The notes under the pieces: model-generated
Databases searched by the model: none
The model's input: only the letters and a program-made list of their open reading frames with translations
Told to the model about the DNA's origin: nothing
Position numbers and translations under genes: made by a program
Part shown: positions 1 to 11,935 of the stretch, piece after piece
Numbering within the stretch: the first letter of the stretch is position 1
How the letters are laid out: each line of letters begins with the position of its first letter
Origin: Tenodera sinensis
Taxonomy: Eukaryota > Arthropoda > Insecta > Mantodea > Mantidae
Assembly (NCBI GenBank): GCA_030765045.1
Contig: CM060963.1
Location: 120,595,735-120,659,734 of the forward strand
Length of the DNA stretch: 64,000 nucleotides
Direction: 5' to 3'

Positions 1-444
1 ACCTATTATAATATCTGTCACAAGTCTTCCTACAATCAGAAATAAAATTCCAAGTATTCTCCCATTTATTTCAATATTTATCATTTCTTGAAATTTTACT
101 CTCTCTTTTCGTTTTCCCACAGCTAGCGAGCAATATATCCCATTAACTGGTAAAGACATTACTTTAAAACCACTACTTTGTAAATTATCATAAAAATTTT
201 GTGAGCATACTGTGCTATTTGATCCCGTATCTATAATTGCATTGTATTGTTTTCCATTTACTCCAATTTTGATTTTAGGTGGATCTCCTACTTTTTCGTT
301 TTCGTCGATTCTATTTTTACATTCTCTTTTCTTTTGTATCATCATTTGCCTTCCAGGACTATTTATTTCCGAGTACTTATCACAATCATTACTAGGATAC
401 CCAGTTCTCACTGAAGGCGCGTTTGACCGGGTCTGGAGTTTCCC
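1..444 (-). CDS. Gypsy A1 pol, N-terminal protease part (partial)
   Basis: Minus-strand frame following gag, -1 relative to it. It encodes a retropepsin-like aspartic protease with active-site motif DTGS (IIDTGSNSTVC context) followed by conserved strands. No ATG starts this frame, so it is probably made as a Gag-Pol fusion by frameshifting at the GGGAAAC heptamer at 438-444. The reading frame is open to the window edge. The overlapping plus-strand ORF at 212-454 is a shadow. Confidence 0.85.
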
Positions 445-2315
445 TGATTTTTAGGTATTGCTCCTGTACTATTTCCCGAATTGTTACTTCTGTTTTCCTG
501 CATTAAATCGGGGTTACTTCCTACCATGTTTTTGACCGTGTTAATGGCCTCAACCATTTCCGCATTTTCGGGGGAATTTCGTCCATTAGAATACCTTTCT
601 TCCTGTCTTGGTGACCTCGGTCTAAACTCATTATCTCCGTTTGTCCAATACCCATCATTTGAATTTCTACTATGTCCAAAATAACGTCCCCGTCTACCTC
701 GATCAAATCTATTTGTATTCATATAATTCACCCTTATATTTCTTCCCCTTTGATTACCATTTCTATTTTGATGACGCCCTTCCTGGTTATATCTACCTTG
801 ATTTTCCCACCGGAATGATTCCATCCTTGGTACTGGTCCTTTATATCTTTCCCTAATCTCACTTCTATTCTGATAATACTGTGCCCCTTGCCCGAAAGAA
901 TTTACAGTTTCTTTTTCTTCATATTTATTTCCAAATGCGTGTTTTGGCTTATTGACTTCTAAGGCTGATAATAATTCGATCATAGCTGCAATGCTATCGG
1001 GTCGGGCTATGATTAGGTAGTGTTGAAGCGTTTCCGGAAAATGTGGAGTAACTATATTTATTAGATCTTTTTCATCTAAGGGAGGATCCAACATCTTCGA
1101 TTTTCTCGCTATTCTCATAAAATAGTTTACCATCGATTCCTCCGATCTAGGATTAAACTTTCCATTGCTTAATTCAACTCTAATATTAGCCTGCCTACTA
1201 GCTCCCCAATATCTGGTTAAAAAGATGTTCCTAAAGGTCCTGTAATCATTATTGTTACCCATAGAAAGGCCTAGCCAATTGGCAGCATTACCCTTTAGGC
1301 ATTTTCTTACTATCACCATCTTGTACTCCTCTGGTATACGTTTCACCGTGAAGTACTCTTGTAACCCTTCTAAAAAGGCTTTAGGATCATCTGAATCTTC
1401 ATTTTCAAAAACTGGAGGTGTCATTTCATTTAAGACATGGTTAGGCCAATGTAAATTTGAATTGTCACCTGTCCCTGAACTATTTCCGAGATCAGAATGG
1501 GAATTACTGTTACCCCTAGTTTGCATCGAAATGTCAGCTGATACACCTGGTATTGCCTCGTTTCTTGCAACTTCATTACTAAGATTGTTGTGATTACATG
1601 CATTTTCATTTAATTTCAAATTTTCTAAGGCCTCTTTTACCTGAGTAATTTCTGTTACTACCCCTTTTATTTGGTCTGTAACATCCTCCAAATTTCTAGC
1701 CTGCCTTTCACTTTCTACATCAGATCTTTCCATTCTAACTTTACACCCCTGTAACTCTTCTCTAATTTCTTCCCTTTGTTTGTCTAATCTATATGTTACT
1801 TTTTCCCTTTCTTTATCTAATTTTTCACTCACTTGTTGACGTAATTTCTTTTCAGAATTCTTTACTTCTTGCCTTATTGTCTCTAATTCTCCCTTAACCT
1901 GTTCTCTATTTTCTTTTACTTCACTACTAACTTTATTAATTTCCTCCCTAACTTCTTCCCTAAAGGTTTCGAAAGCTCTCTTCTGATTTTCCAATTGCAT
2001 TCCCAATTCCTGTTGTCCCTTTTCTAATTTCTGTCCTAACTCTATTCTTAATTCTTTACTATTTTCATCTATCTTACTCATCTTTTCCATTATCTTTTGA
2101 AACATATTCTCTATTTCTGACATAATCGCTGGCCTTTCTGAATTAGTACTAAACATTTCTGAGCTACCTCTAGGTGTTTCTCTAACGTTCTGATCTTCTA
2201 TTTCTTGGCATATTCTGCTACCAATTACATTCTGACTATATTCTTCCATCCTACTTACACTTTTCTCAATTTCCGGACTCTCAAAACCTAGAAAATCGCT
2301 ATCACTGTCTTCCAT
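408..2315 (-). CDS. Gypsy A1 Gag polyprotein
   Basis: About 635 residues from the first ATG of the frame (at 2315); the frame is open a little upstream from a GTG. The N-terminal third is a long charged coiled coil (E/K/Q-rich). A retrotransposon gag (capsid-like) domain follows, recognisable by the DDPKAFLEGLQEYF, NYFMRIARKSK and HFPETLQHYLI blocks. The C-terminal 150 residues are rich in Arg, Gly and Asn. No CCHC zinc knuckle is visible, so the basic RG tail probably binds RNA. No internal stop: this is the cleanest gag among the three A copies along with A2. Confidence 0.9.
   Translation of the reverse strand: MEDSDSDFLGFESPEIEKSVSRMEEYSQNVIGSRICQEIEDQNVRETPRGSSEMFSTNSERPAIMSEIENMFQKIMEKMSKIDENSKELRIELGQKLEKGQQELGMQLENQKRAFETFREEVREEINKVSSEVKENREQVKGELETIRQEVKNSEKKLRQQVSEKLDKEREKVTYRLDKQREEIREELQGCKVRMERSDVESERQARNLEDVTDQIKGVVTEITQVKEALENLKLNENACNHNNLSNEVARNEAIPGVSADISMQTRGNSNSHSDLGNSSGTGDNSNLHWPNHVLNEMTPPVFENEDSDDPKAFLEGLQEYFTVKRIPEEYKMVIVRKCLKGNAANWLGLSMGNNNDYRTFRNIFLTRYWGASRQANIRVELSNGKFNPRSEESMVNYFMRIARKSKMLDPPLDEKDLINIVTPHFPETLQHYLIIARPDSIAAMIELLSALEVNKPKHAFGNKYEEKETVNSFGQGAQYYQNRSEIRERYKGPVPRMESFRWENQGRYNQEGRHQNRNGNQRGRNIRVNYMNTNRFDRGRRGRYFGHSRNSNDGYWTNGDNEFRPRSPRQEERYSNGRNSPENAEMVEAINTVKNMVGSNPDLMQENRSNNSGNSTGAIPKNQGNSRPGQTRLQ
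438..444 (-). other. -1 ribosomal frameshift heptamer at gag/pol (A1)
   Basis: The minus strand reads GGGAAAC, set in the gag frame as G GGA AAC, the canonical X XXY YYZ arrangement. Pol lies in the -1 frame. The same heptamer is at 47576-47582 (A2) and 43117-43123 (A3). Confidence 0.7.
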
Positions 2316-2516
2316 TTCTAAGCTATTTACATGTGTTTTTCTACTCACCAAAATTTTCAATATTTTCACTATTTCACTTTAACTGCACTTAAACTTGTTC
2401 ACTACACGTTTCACAGATGTTGACACGCTGGGCACCTTCTTGTCTGCTGGCTCGATGTTGGCTTGGTCGTCTTGGGGTTGGTCCATTCTTTCGACGCCAC
2501 ACGTTGGGATGCCATT

Positions 2517-3295
2517 TGAAGCTAAAATAGTCGTTCTTCGCTTCTTGATGTTTCACCGTTGATGCTTAAATGTCGTTGGTGACGTGGTGTTGCCCTTTGA
2601 TGTGGTTCGCTCCGGCTCTGCAAGAGATCTCTTTATCTCGGGTACGCGCAGATGTTTTTGAATAGACTACCCAAGGAAACTTTTTATATATTATTTATTG
2701 CCTCTTAAATATTTTCGGGAGCTATGCCGATTGTATATGTAGAGGAATCGCACTCACGTCCGCACAGCACAACCTGCCGTACTGGTCTCTGGTTGAGTAG
2801 TGACCAGACGCTTTCTCTCTTACCCACGCTAAGAAAACCGTTCTTCAATTTGAATGTCATGACGTCATCCAAGAAAGCCTCGTATCCAAAATGCTATTTC
2901 CTTTTCCCGCAATTTAGAAATGTCCCTTTCTATTATAACATGTTCTTTTATGAATTTCGAATATATAATTACCTTTTTAGGATTAAACGATGTTTACTTT
3001 ATATTTTATTAAATATATCGCGCGACTTTTAAGGTTTTCAGACCTGACTTTCGAACGTGTATTTAAACTATGTGGTATGACGTCATGACTCGCTAATTTC
3101 AAACCAATAATGTGTTTATCCTACAAATTTAACGACTATTATTTACTCATATCTTGCTCACCTTACAACACTTCCTGCTCTATTATCTATTTATGCTATT
3201 ACTTAACACTTATCGCAAATCTCACATCCGGCAATTAAATTAAAACGTGTCTTTTTCAAAAGCCCATTCGATCGGAAATCTAAATTTCGGTATCA
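2517..3295 (-). repeat. 5' LTR of Gypsy A1 (779 bp)
   Basis: Homologous along its length to the LTRs at 38143-38916, 49770-50543, 40155-40935 and 45575-46355. Boundaries were set by the TG...CA ends and by the internal start, where a TGG-type primer-binding site follows two bases inside the element. It contains two perfect TGACGTCA palindromes, which match the CRE/ATF core. Short ORFs read from this segment are not genes. Confidence 0.88.
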
Positions 3296-5019
3296 ACCAT
3301 GTGGAGAAGAGGTTTGGTGACATAGCCTAGTGCATCCAGAGGCTGCCCCAAGGGAAGATGCTAGTGGTATCCTTGGTTCATCTAGCTCACTATCATGCTG
3401 CTGTTTGGGATGAACAGTTCTGAGGAGGGAGGAGTGTGATGGCAGCCACATGGCTCAAAAAATGCAATCTCACATCACTACGCTGCTAGTCAATGAGCAA
3501 CCAGTGAACAGGGTAACATTGGTGGGCCAGAACGAAGGCTGGTTCTAGACAGTATGAGAAGCTTTAAAATATGTAATTCCAAAGAAATTGACAGCACCCA
3601 ATTTTCGGCTATATGGAATGGTTGGATGGCCAGAGAAGGCAGTGTTGGGACAGTGTGTGTTGAGAGAGTTTGAGTGAGTGCATGGTCAGAGACGGTTTTA
3701 GACAGTTAATCATAGAAGTTGTTTGTGTACATTGAGCAGTAATAGTTTCAAGGTTATGATAGAAATGAACAGCTGTGAGCTGCAAGGTCACAATGAATTT
3801 TAAATTTTTTTAACAATAAAACAGAGAACTGTGTTCTGTAATTCAGTTTTAGAGACATAAAGGTACATTAAAAGCAACTGTACTTGTCATTTGTCAAAAT
3901 ATATACTCCCAAAGAATATTTACAATGCCAATGCTAAAAGGGATGTTACATTAAAAATAGTGGAGGGAACTGACATCATTGATGTGGATGCATGTTGGCC
4001 CAAGTATTATGGGAAAACAACTGAGTGATGAATCAACAGCGAGAAATACTTCTAGAAGTGCAAAGATGATGTTTTCCTCTGTATCGTTCTCTGAATTTCA
4101 TTATTTCACAGATCATCCTGGCAGAGTGGTTGCTCGTCCATTCATTGGAAGCATAGGCCATCACTACTTCAATTATCTTAACCACTACCAAGGAATGGTC
4201 TCTTATGAATCAGTTGAGAAGAGTGACAAGTAACAAACAAATCAACAAAAAACAATGAGCTCAAGAGGATTTAATATTATATAATGACTTCTAATGATAG
4301 TACAGCATTCTTGGATGAAGTAGCCCTATACAATGTGCAGTAATACTCTTACTGCACAATGGCTGTGTCTGTGAAAATGCATTAATGGTTTCCTCTGATA
4401 ACATGAGCTGTTTGAGTGGGAACTAAAGTTTTGTTGTGTCTGACTTCAGTGCAACTATTTATAATAGTGGTAATTTTGATAGGATCATTAAAAATAGCAA
4501 ATCAGGAGCTAATAAAAAGTTACATAAGATCTTTGAAGAAAATAATAGTTTTTTGATGCATGTTAGCTTTCCCTTTCATATGTTCATATACATTACTCAT
4601 TTTGGAAGAACTTAATAGATCTTCCATGTTGAAAAGAACTAAGCCCAATGACTTATTTTCTCAGTAAACATGTTAGTTACATACAAAACACTGCTATTGT
4701 GAGTTGGATATGCTGTGTATACACTTCATGTGCACAAACAAATGTGGCTCATTTTACATTAGAAGTGAAGTAAAACAAAACTTAGGAAATTGCATTTCTG
4801 CCTTACAACAATGAACAATTAAATTAAAAATGGTAGGGAAGTTTAAGTTATAGTTAATAAGGAAAACGACGACATTTAAAATGCAAAGTAGGAATTGAAG
4901 TTAAAGTGAAGAGGTGTATATTTTAAATATTTTTTGTTTGTTAATGACACTGTTAATTACCAGGATTATATCAGCACAGCAGTGTGCAGGAATTTCATCC
5001 AACAGGAATTCTTTTGAAT
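3296..5019. other. No gene recognised
   Basis: AT-rich sequence with scattered stops. A plus-strand ORF at 3979-4233 (84 codons) matches nothing I recognise and shows no conserved motif. It is likely intronic DNA of the BDH1-like gene or intergenic sequence downstream of it. Confidence 0.5.
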
Positions 5020-5157
5020 GCCAATAAATCTACTGACATGGGATTGTCGATTTTAAGCATACTTAAAAGCTGTCTCTTAGGGCCAGGTTTGAACCCACAA
5101 CCTTGAGCTCAGTAGGCCAGCATCTAACTAACTGAGCCACCCAGACAACTCTAGTGA
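5020..5157 (-). repeat. tRNA-derived SINE
   Basis: On the minus strand, 5157 to about 5085 resembles a tRNA head: an A-box-like TGGCTCAGTTAGTTAG and a B-box-like GGTTCAAACCT at the normal distance. The body continues to about 5020 with the CTACTGACATGGGATTGTC segment. The tRNA cloverleaf is degenerate, so this is a retroposon and not a tRNA gene. The tRNA-plus-body arrangement resembles SINEs I associate with polyneopteran insects; that assignment is from memory. Confidence 0.6.
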
Positions 5158-6898
5158 AGAGAGGAAATACAAATATGAAAGATAATTAGTGAAGAAAAGA
5201 AATTCCATGATAGGTCAAAACCACATAACCTAGCAGCAGGATAAATGAGGGCAATTTAATTGTAGGAATAGTGCCAGAAGCAGGAATGCACCAGGGAACA
5301 TGAGATGACCACTGATGAGATATACCAAGACTGGTATGTGCTGGAAAATCTGAGCCATTGAGAGTTAAGATTTATTCTGCATAGCCAAAGGTTTTTAAGA
5401 ATAGAGATTTGTGCCATAGCAGATCAAATTAATTACCATCCATGAAGGAACATACAGGGGATGCTGCTCAGGAGAATTAGTGACCATTGGCCTTGGATGT
5501 AATACAAGATTGGTATTTGTTATCTTCTTATTGAAAAGTGTAAAGCACTGTGAAACAAAGTAAAGTAATGTAAAACATGTCAAAGTAGTAGACATAATCA
5601 TTTTGAAATGCTATTGGGAAGAAAAATGTTAGATCTGGTTAGTTAGAAATAATTTGTGAAAAGAATCAGAATAAATGTTAAGCTAGCAAAGGTATTTATT
5701 TATTATTTCAAAAGAATTTAAATATCTCACACTTTAATCTACTAACTGAAAATAATTAAAAAATAAAATACATTTTGACTTAATTTCACAAAAATGTTTT
5801 ATCATCTCTACCATCAGGGTGCAAAATCATTGAAAGTTGGTAGGCGGGAAAGCATTTTATAAGTAGTAGTGTATATTTCGCTGTTTGTCTCATTTATATA
5901 AACTGTCCCCTGGGATATTCTAGTGGGGGGAAATTCTGGGTATAAAATCATTGGGGGGAGGAATCTTACCCATTCCCCTGGGAGTTTGCTCACTATCATG
6001 CCACATTCAGAATCCCTATGATCCAGAGCCGCATCTCTACTAGAATCCATAATTACAAAAACCATATTTGTAGCTTAAAGGTTTGGTGCCACCTCTATTA
6101 AGGAACCCTTTTGTTTGAATGTACCAATCTATAATATCCCATAAAATTCTATACTAGAATTGGTCACATGCTGCTACAAATTGAGTTGGCTTTTACTAGA
6201 AGAAGAAGAAGAAAGAGGAGGAGGAGGAGGAGGAGGAGGAGAAGGAGGAGGAGGAGGAGGACAAGATGAAGATCATGGAGATAATTTTTTTAGGTAGTGT
6301 TTAACACCCGCTTTTACTACATGCAGTACCGCAGGCAGTGACACTGATGATTAGAGCCCAGATTTTTATGTAATATCAAGGTACAAAATATGTACGTATT
6401 TATGTAACAAAAACATCAAAATATGTAATGAAATATATAATATCAACAAGATATGTAAAATTATGGTATACTCTAAATGCTAAGATTACCACCTCAAATC
6501 TAAATGCAGGCTGCAAATTACCCAGAATTTTGTAATTTCATGGGTCTGTAAGTACGTAAATTAATTACAATGAGTTAAAATTTACTAAATATAGAATTAA
6601 TAATAGGGAAAATGTTTTGCTTTATGCAAAATTTACCTACAATTTATTTTCAAGTAGGTAATTACGAAATAAAAAATACGTGTTTTGGATTATACTTATT
6701 AAAATTTCTCATTTCACATAATTATTTTACTTAAATTTTAGACGGTAAAGCAATGTTGAAATACTGAACCAATTTATCAATGAGTGAAACAATCAATTCA
6801 AAATAATTAAATTTTATAATGAGGATGCCTTTTCAGTTTTCTATCTCTTGACGTACAATGAACAACCAGGCATTTTCATTTTGAGTCTTTTGCTTCTT
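5158..6898. other. No gene supported; purine microsatellite
   Basis: Contains an (AGG/AAG)n tract at about 6200-6262 and one unrecognised minus-strand ORF (5814-6065). The rest is AT-rich, with nothing that I can identify. Confidence 0.5.
5814..6065 (-). other. Unrecognised ORF, 83 codons
   Basis: Open frame on the minus strand ending in a stop at 5814. Its composition is protein-like (aromatic and proline residues spread evenly, no low complexity). I recognise no domain, and it does not resemble the missing 3' exon of the BDH1-like gene. It may be a transposon remnant or chance. Confidence 0.2.
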
Positions 6899-7141
6899 TC
6901 AACGTACAGTGAATAAACATATAAGTACTTTTCCATATGTTCCATATTGCTGAGAAATGTTTTGGTAAATTGACACTGTGGACATGGACACAAGCGTAGA
7001 GTACCCTGGATTCCTATTTAGCACAGCTTTGAATTTTTCACTTGCCTTCCTTCCTACAACTACACTAAGCTTCTGTGATGCACGTTCCATTAAATCCATA
7101 GATTTGTGAAGAAGGGACCCTGATGTTTCCAACTGCAGCAT
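6899..7141 (-). pseudogene. Possible hAT/CGGBP1-like transposase fragment
   Basis: Minus-strand frame of 80 codons. The segment with REKF-type spacing followed by LNRNPGYSTL resembles the short helical domain found in CGGBP1-like and hAT-derived proteins, where a (K/R)NPG(Y/F) motif follows an amphipathic helix. No dimerisation domain, BED finger or inverted repeats are visible nearby. The assignment is a weak family resemblance. Confidence 0.3.
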
Positions 7142-7551
7142 TATTGCCTTGCTATATTGATGGTTGTCCAGCGGCTCACTTTGTTTCCTCGCAGCTATGA
7201 TATTACAAGATGCCGACTATCGCGACAATGGTAACAATGGTAACAATCAATTTCTCCAGTTCTTGTAAACGCCCAAAGTGCTACGAGAAACATGACACTG
7301 GAAGTCAACATTGTCGAGCAGCACCTGCTTTGACATAAATGGACAACAATCAGAACGAGGTGAGGTGGTTATTATCGCATTCTTAATTTAACTTGCATCC
7401 TATTTCGCAGATTGAGTTTTGTTGCTTTCCAGTAAAACTTGCGAAAACAGTAGCTTAAAATGTGGCTGCAATATTTTTTAAAAAATAATAAAATTGTATA
7501 GAAACCCAGAAAATATGTACGTTTTATGTAACATTGTTAAAATATGTAGTA

Positions 7552-7714
7552 ATGTTTAAATTAAAAGTGAGTCAATTAATAACACTGAAAAACACTTACA
7601 ACATAATTTTCCGGAACACGTTTCGAAGGTTAACTTTCCACCATTATCAACCGGAAAATTATGTTGTAAGTGTTGTTCAATGTTATTAATTGACTCACCT
7701 TTTAAATTAAATTA
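7552..7714. repeat. Foldback (inverted) repeat with hammerhead-like loop
   Basis: Arms 7567-7614 and 7651-7698 are inverted copies matching at 46 of 48 positions, separated by 36 nt. Outer AT-rich flanks extend the pairing imperfectly. On the minus strand the loop reads GATAATGG and then CGAAACGTG, resembling the two core strands of a hammerhead ribozyme with helix I formed by the arms. No coding potential. Confidence 0.8.
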
Positions 7715-7889
7715 ATTACAACAACACTGTTTTCAAACTTCTATGAAAGGAAGATGTAGTAATGTGCAAAATATGTAAAACATGTAAAATAAAAATTTGT
7801 AAGGGAGTCCCAAATGACTTAATTCACCAACATTTTTACTTCTCATTGAAATATTGTGCAGGATTTAAAATATGTAATTACATAAAAAT

Positions 7890-8087
7890 CCGGGCTCCAC
7901 TGATGATACATGGAATGAAGATGGAGCACTGGTGGAATGAGATGGCAGGGGAAACTGGAGAACCTAGTGGAAACCTGCCCCTGTGCCACCTTATCCTCAC
8001 AAATCCCACATGCCGTTGCCTGGGATCAAACCCAGGCCGCTTTCGTAGGAGGCAAATGGTCTAACCGCTTGGTCGTGGCATGGCCCA
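7890..8087 (-). repeat. tRNA-derived SINE, same family as 62755-63006
   Basis: Read on the minus strand, the head GACCAAGCGGTTAGACC resembles a Leu/Ser-type tRNA D arm, and CCTGGGTTTGATCCCAGG forms a T arm and B box. The body continues with the CATGTGGGATTTGTGAGG region and a GGTTCTCCAGTTTCCCC segment shared with the SINE at 62755-63006. Both are in the same orientation. Confidence 0.7.
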
Positions 8088-8395
<308 letters not shown>

Positions 8396-8569
8396 ACATG
8401 ATGTTGAAGTAATGATGCATAAGATGATGATAATGATGCACAAGAAGATGAAAATAAAATCTTCAATAGATCTTTGGGTAGTAAAACAGCTTCATTTCAT
8501 TTTTGGCATCAAAACACAGTGACTACATTTACAATATAATGGTGGTAATGTTTAAATTTAGTATTATAC

Positions 8570-9121
8570 TGAGGCGGGTTTTATTAATTAGGTCTTTATC
8601 TAGCAGCGGGAATATAGCAGCAGGAGTAATGTTTTTACTAAAAGGTGGAAAGTTTGTTATAGCAGACGCCACTCTTATCTGCAGGGTCGACGGTCGAAGA
8701 ATGGAATGCAAAAGCCAACGTTCTTTTATCACAAACACATTTATTCGTTATTTACACTTTTTATCACAACTTCAGTTAGTTAACAACTTTTAAAATTCGA
8801 TAGCGTCTATGCTGGTTAAAAGTTTGGGTGTAATTTACATGTTCACACGCCATCAGCAATTATACGTCCTTCCACTTTGAGTTCACAGACGCTAATGATA
8901 AAAGAGTGCTTGGCGTCTGTGTGACGCAACACCGCCATTCTTATGTATTCATCCGCGCAACAGTTCTCATTGGTTGAACTCAAAGTGACGAGAAGACATT
9001 GGATCTTGAATATTGAAAAAAATAAGTCCCTGATACACCCAAATTAAAAGAATTAAAAATTTACACACTCTTACAAAAATATTTACATGAACAATTTTCT
9101 ATTAGTCAATATTCTGTCTCA
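8570..9121 (-). repeat. 3' LTR of Gypsy B (552 bp)
   Basis: Near-identical to 17205-17756. Immediately inside it, the minus strand has a purine stretch containing AAGGGGCATA, a suitable polypurine tract for plus-strand priming. The small ORFs here are shared with the other LTR and are not genes. Confidence 0.95.
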
Positions 9122-10679
9122 TATGCCCCTTGTTTTGTTTTTCAAGTTGTCACCTTATTTACAATCTTGAAACACAATACAATACTTCTCCCTACTCCTA
9201 TGATTCAATCACTTTGTACAATTTTTTTTTTTTTTTTAACAGTCTTCTTCACTGTTTGTCTTTGTCCTTTGTTTTGACATAATACAACATGTCTTTATAA
9301 GTTTCACATGTTCGGTTACTACACAATGCATTCGGTTATTATACAATACATATCCAGTTATTGTACAACACATTTAGTTATTACACAATATGTCCAATTA
9401 TTACACAATACATATTCAGTCATTGTACAATATACCCAGTTATCATATCACATATGTTGTCATTATACAATACACCTTCAGTCATTATACAATACATATT
9501 CAGTTATTGTACAACACATTTGATTACTACACAACATGTCCAATTATTACACAATACATATTCAGTTATTGTACAATATATCCTGCTATCATATCACATA
9601 TGTTGTCATTATACAATACACCTTCAGTCATTATACAATACATATTCAGTTATTGTACAACACATTTGATTACTACACAACATGTCCAATTATTACACAA
9701 TACATATTCAGTTATTACACAATATATCCTGCTATCACATCACATATGTTCTGTTATTATGCAATACATATTCAGTTATTACACAATACACATTCAGTTT
9801 TGGCATAAAGCATTTAGTTATTACTCAACATATTCAGTTATTACACAATATATCCAGTTATCATACAATACATATTCAGTTATTGTACAACACATATTCA
9901 GTTCTTATACAACACATACTCAGTTATTGTACATTTGACATTGACACAAATATAATTTAAGTGTTTCATGTGGTTTTTGAATTGTATTCTTTGCTATGAG
10001 GAGAGAAAAACAGGATACAAATTTTGAGCTAATGATTATGATCTTATTTATGGCAATATTTTATTCAGTTCTTTGCCTTCTTTGCCTTATAAGCTTATTA
10101 TGTATAGGCAGGTTGTTGAGTCAGTTCTTAAACTCTGATGTTACTAATGGTACTAATTTTCTTGATTGGGTTATTATTCATTGTTGTTTGGTTCAACATT
10201 TCTTCGAGCTTAGCATTGGCTATATTCATCTTAATTTATGGGCATTGTTTTTCTGATTATGGTTTTCCTCACTTCACTAATTGTCATTTCTTTGTCTCTT
10301 ATTTTTATAAGAGAAAACTTCTATAATTACAATTATTCTGTAATTGTATTATTTTTCCTCTCAATTTACCCTCGACATCTTTGTGTCGAAATATTATATT
10401 TATTTCATCATAATTGATTCATTTTTATTTTTGTTCCTGACATCCTTATGTCAAAAACATATTATCTTTCGTCGCTATAATTCATTTATTTAATGACAAT
10501 CAGTGTCCTCATCTGTCTTTGTTGACAATGCTCGTTTTGGTCGATATAGCCAATGACTATGTTGATTTTCTTCCCTGTTGTAATCCTATTCTGAACATAA
10601 TTTCCTATAAGTAACCCATCAAAAATTGTTATCTTCTTTCATCTCTATTATTCCTGCCTTACACATTTGTTGACAAAGA
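9122..10679 (-). other. 3' untranslated region of Gypsy B
   Basis: About 1.56 kb between the integrase stop and the 3' LTR, unusually long for Gypsy. I see no minus-strand open frame and no envelope-like gene. Its right half is AT-rich unique sequence; its left half is the minisatellite described separately. Plus-strand ORFs at 9996-10326 look hydrophobic only because of T-richness. Confidence 0.7.
9308..9935. repeat. Minisatellite with 146-bp higher-order period
   Basis: Short units of about 20 bp such as CAGTTATTGTACAACACAT and CAGTTATTACACAATACAT are arranged in a larger unit: the TGTCCAATTATTACACAATA block recurs at 9391, 9537 and 9683, exactly 146 bp apart. All plus-strand frames are open in parts because the unit lacks stops; these ORFs are artefacts. 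It lies inside the 3' region of element B. Confidence 0.9.
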
Positions 10680-11927
10680 CTATTTGGTCCTTTCTTTGTA
10701 TGGCTTCAATTTATTTTTGTGGTATCTTCCTACCAACTTGCCATTTGTATTCTGTAGCTCATACGTGTGGTCACCCAGCTGTTTCGTTATGACCAGTGGT
10801 CCAGTATACAATAGCTCCATCTTTCCAGATCTTTTTTCAGATGCCTTGGATGCTTTGTGGCTTTTTAAGAGCACCTTTTCTCCAATTTGTGGGGACCATT
10901 TCCTGACGAATCTTTTCACCTAGTTCCTCCCTTTTTCAGCCTTCTGCTGTAATCTTCTGAATGCCAATTGACATTTTTCCTTCTCTGATAATTCTCTCTG
11001 GGCAGCCATCGTAGTGTCAATGTCAATTGCTAATTTTCTTGGTTTCGTGTTGGTCATCAGCTCGACAGGGGCGAACTTGGTCGTGGGGTTCACCGAATGG
11101 TTAATCACCTCCTCTATATATCCGCATTTTTCCGTCCAGGAAGTGTGGTCTCTGTGGCAGAGCAAACGAAAATAAATACTAATATCCCTCATGATTCTCT
11201 CAGTCGGGATTCCCTGGGGATAATATGCTGAGGAATAGTACAATTTTATTCCTAATGTTTCTAAGGTGTTCTGAAACAACTTGCTCTTATGCATGGTTGC
11301 ATTGTCCGATAGAATACATTTTATCCTCCCATATTTTGGGATGTAGTCCTTGACGATTTTATCTAAGCATGTTCTGCTTTTGATGTTCTTAATGGGGTAT
11401 ATTTTGGTGAATTTTGTGAAAACATCAAACATGACAAAGATGTATCTGTTTCCATCTTTACCCCTTGGTAGCTCTCCATGCTCGTCAATACACACCAATG
11501 CATTTTTCTCATTCCTCACGATGGATTGTGGGATGACATCGTACTTTACATTAATTGGCTTGGCCTTTTGGCATAGGTCGCATGAGGAAATTAACTTCCT
11601 GACCTTCTTGCCAAGATGTTTGATGTACAATACCTCCTCGATGGCAAGCATTGTCCTCTCAGTACTGGAGTGAAGCATCGAGTGGTGGAATGCCAAAATG
11701 ACCCTGTCCTGTAAGGAATTTGGTACCATCATTTTCCACTTCCTTACGTCGCGACCATGCAATTTAAATAGGATGTTCCTAAATTTGCCTATCTTGGCAT
11801 CCAATCTTGGTATTATGTCTGGAGCCTTGTCGAATAGCCTCTTCAATTCAGGGTCTTCTTGTTGTAGCTTCGCTATGTTTTTGAAGTCTTGCAAGATCTC
11901 GTTGCTTTCTCTGATATTCATCTGCAT
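10680..11927 (-). pseudogene. Gypsy B integrase, broken by one in-frame stop
   Basis: Minus-strand continuation of pol to the left of the LINE insertion. The HHCC zinc-binding module is visible (HHSMLHSS... then CDLC), followed by the DDE core: VMFDVFTKF (first Asp), LSDNATMH (second Asp) and YYPQGIPTER (Glu). The C-terminal part (10919-10680) has the GPY/F-like ELLYTGPLVI...DHTYEL module. A TAG at 10920-10922 interrupts the frame just before that module; reading resumes in the same frame. Catalytic residues are all present, so the damage is limited to this stop and the upstream LINE insertion. Confidence 0.9.
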
Positions 11928-11935
11928 GATTTTAA

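Larger units (their letters stand above)
1..3295 (-). mobile_element. Ty3/Gypsy-type LTR retrotransposon A1, truncated by window edge
   Basis: On the minus strand this reads 5' LTR (2517-3295), primer-binding leader, gag (2315-408), then the start of protease; the rest lies left of the window. Gag, leader and protease closely match copies A2 (38143-50543) and A3 (40155-46355). Base 3295 closes the LTR with the same terminal bases (TG at the 5' end of the element-sense LTR) as A2 and A3, and the right flank starts ACCA; the matching duplication would be outside the window. Whether A1 carries the shared reverse transcriptase-integrase deletion of A2 and A3 cannot be seen. Confidence 0.93.

Noticed and set aside
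5814..6065. Missing 3' exon of the BDH1-like gene
   Set aside because: The ORF does not resemble the C-terminal part of SDR proteins and has no convincing phase-1 acceptor.
9308..9935. CRISPR-like regular repeat spacing
   Set aside because: The repeats are contiguous and nested with no unique spacers, and the genome is eukaryotic.
9308..9960. Overlapping plus-strand ORFs of up to 182 codons with repeated Tyr/Ile/His
   Set aside because: Open only because the minisatellite unit lacks stop codons; they lie antisense in the 3' region of Gypsy B.
9996..10326. Envelope-like gene in Gypsy B
   Set aside because: The hydrophobic ORFs are on the strand opposite to the element and the sense strand has no open frame there.
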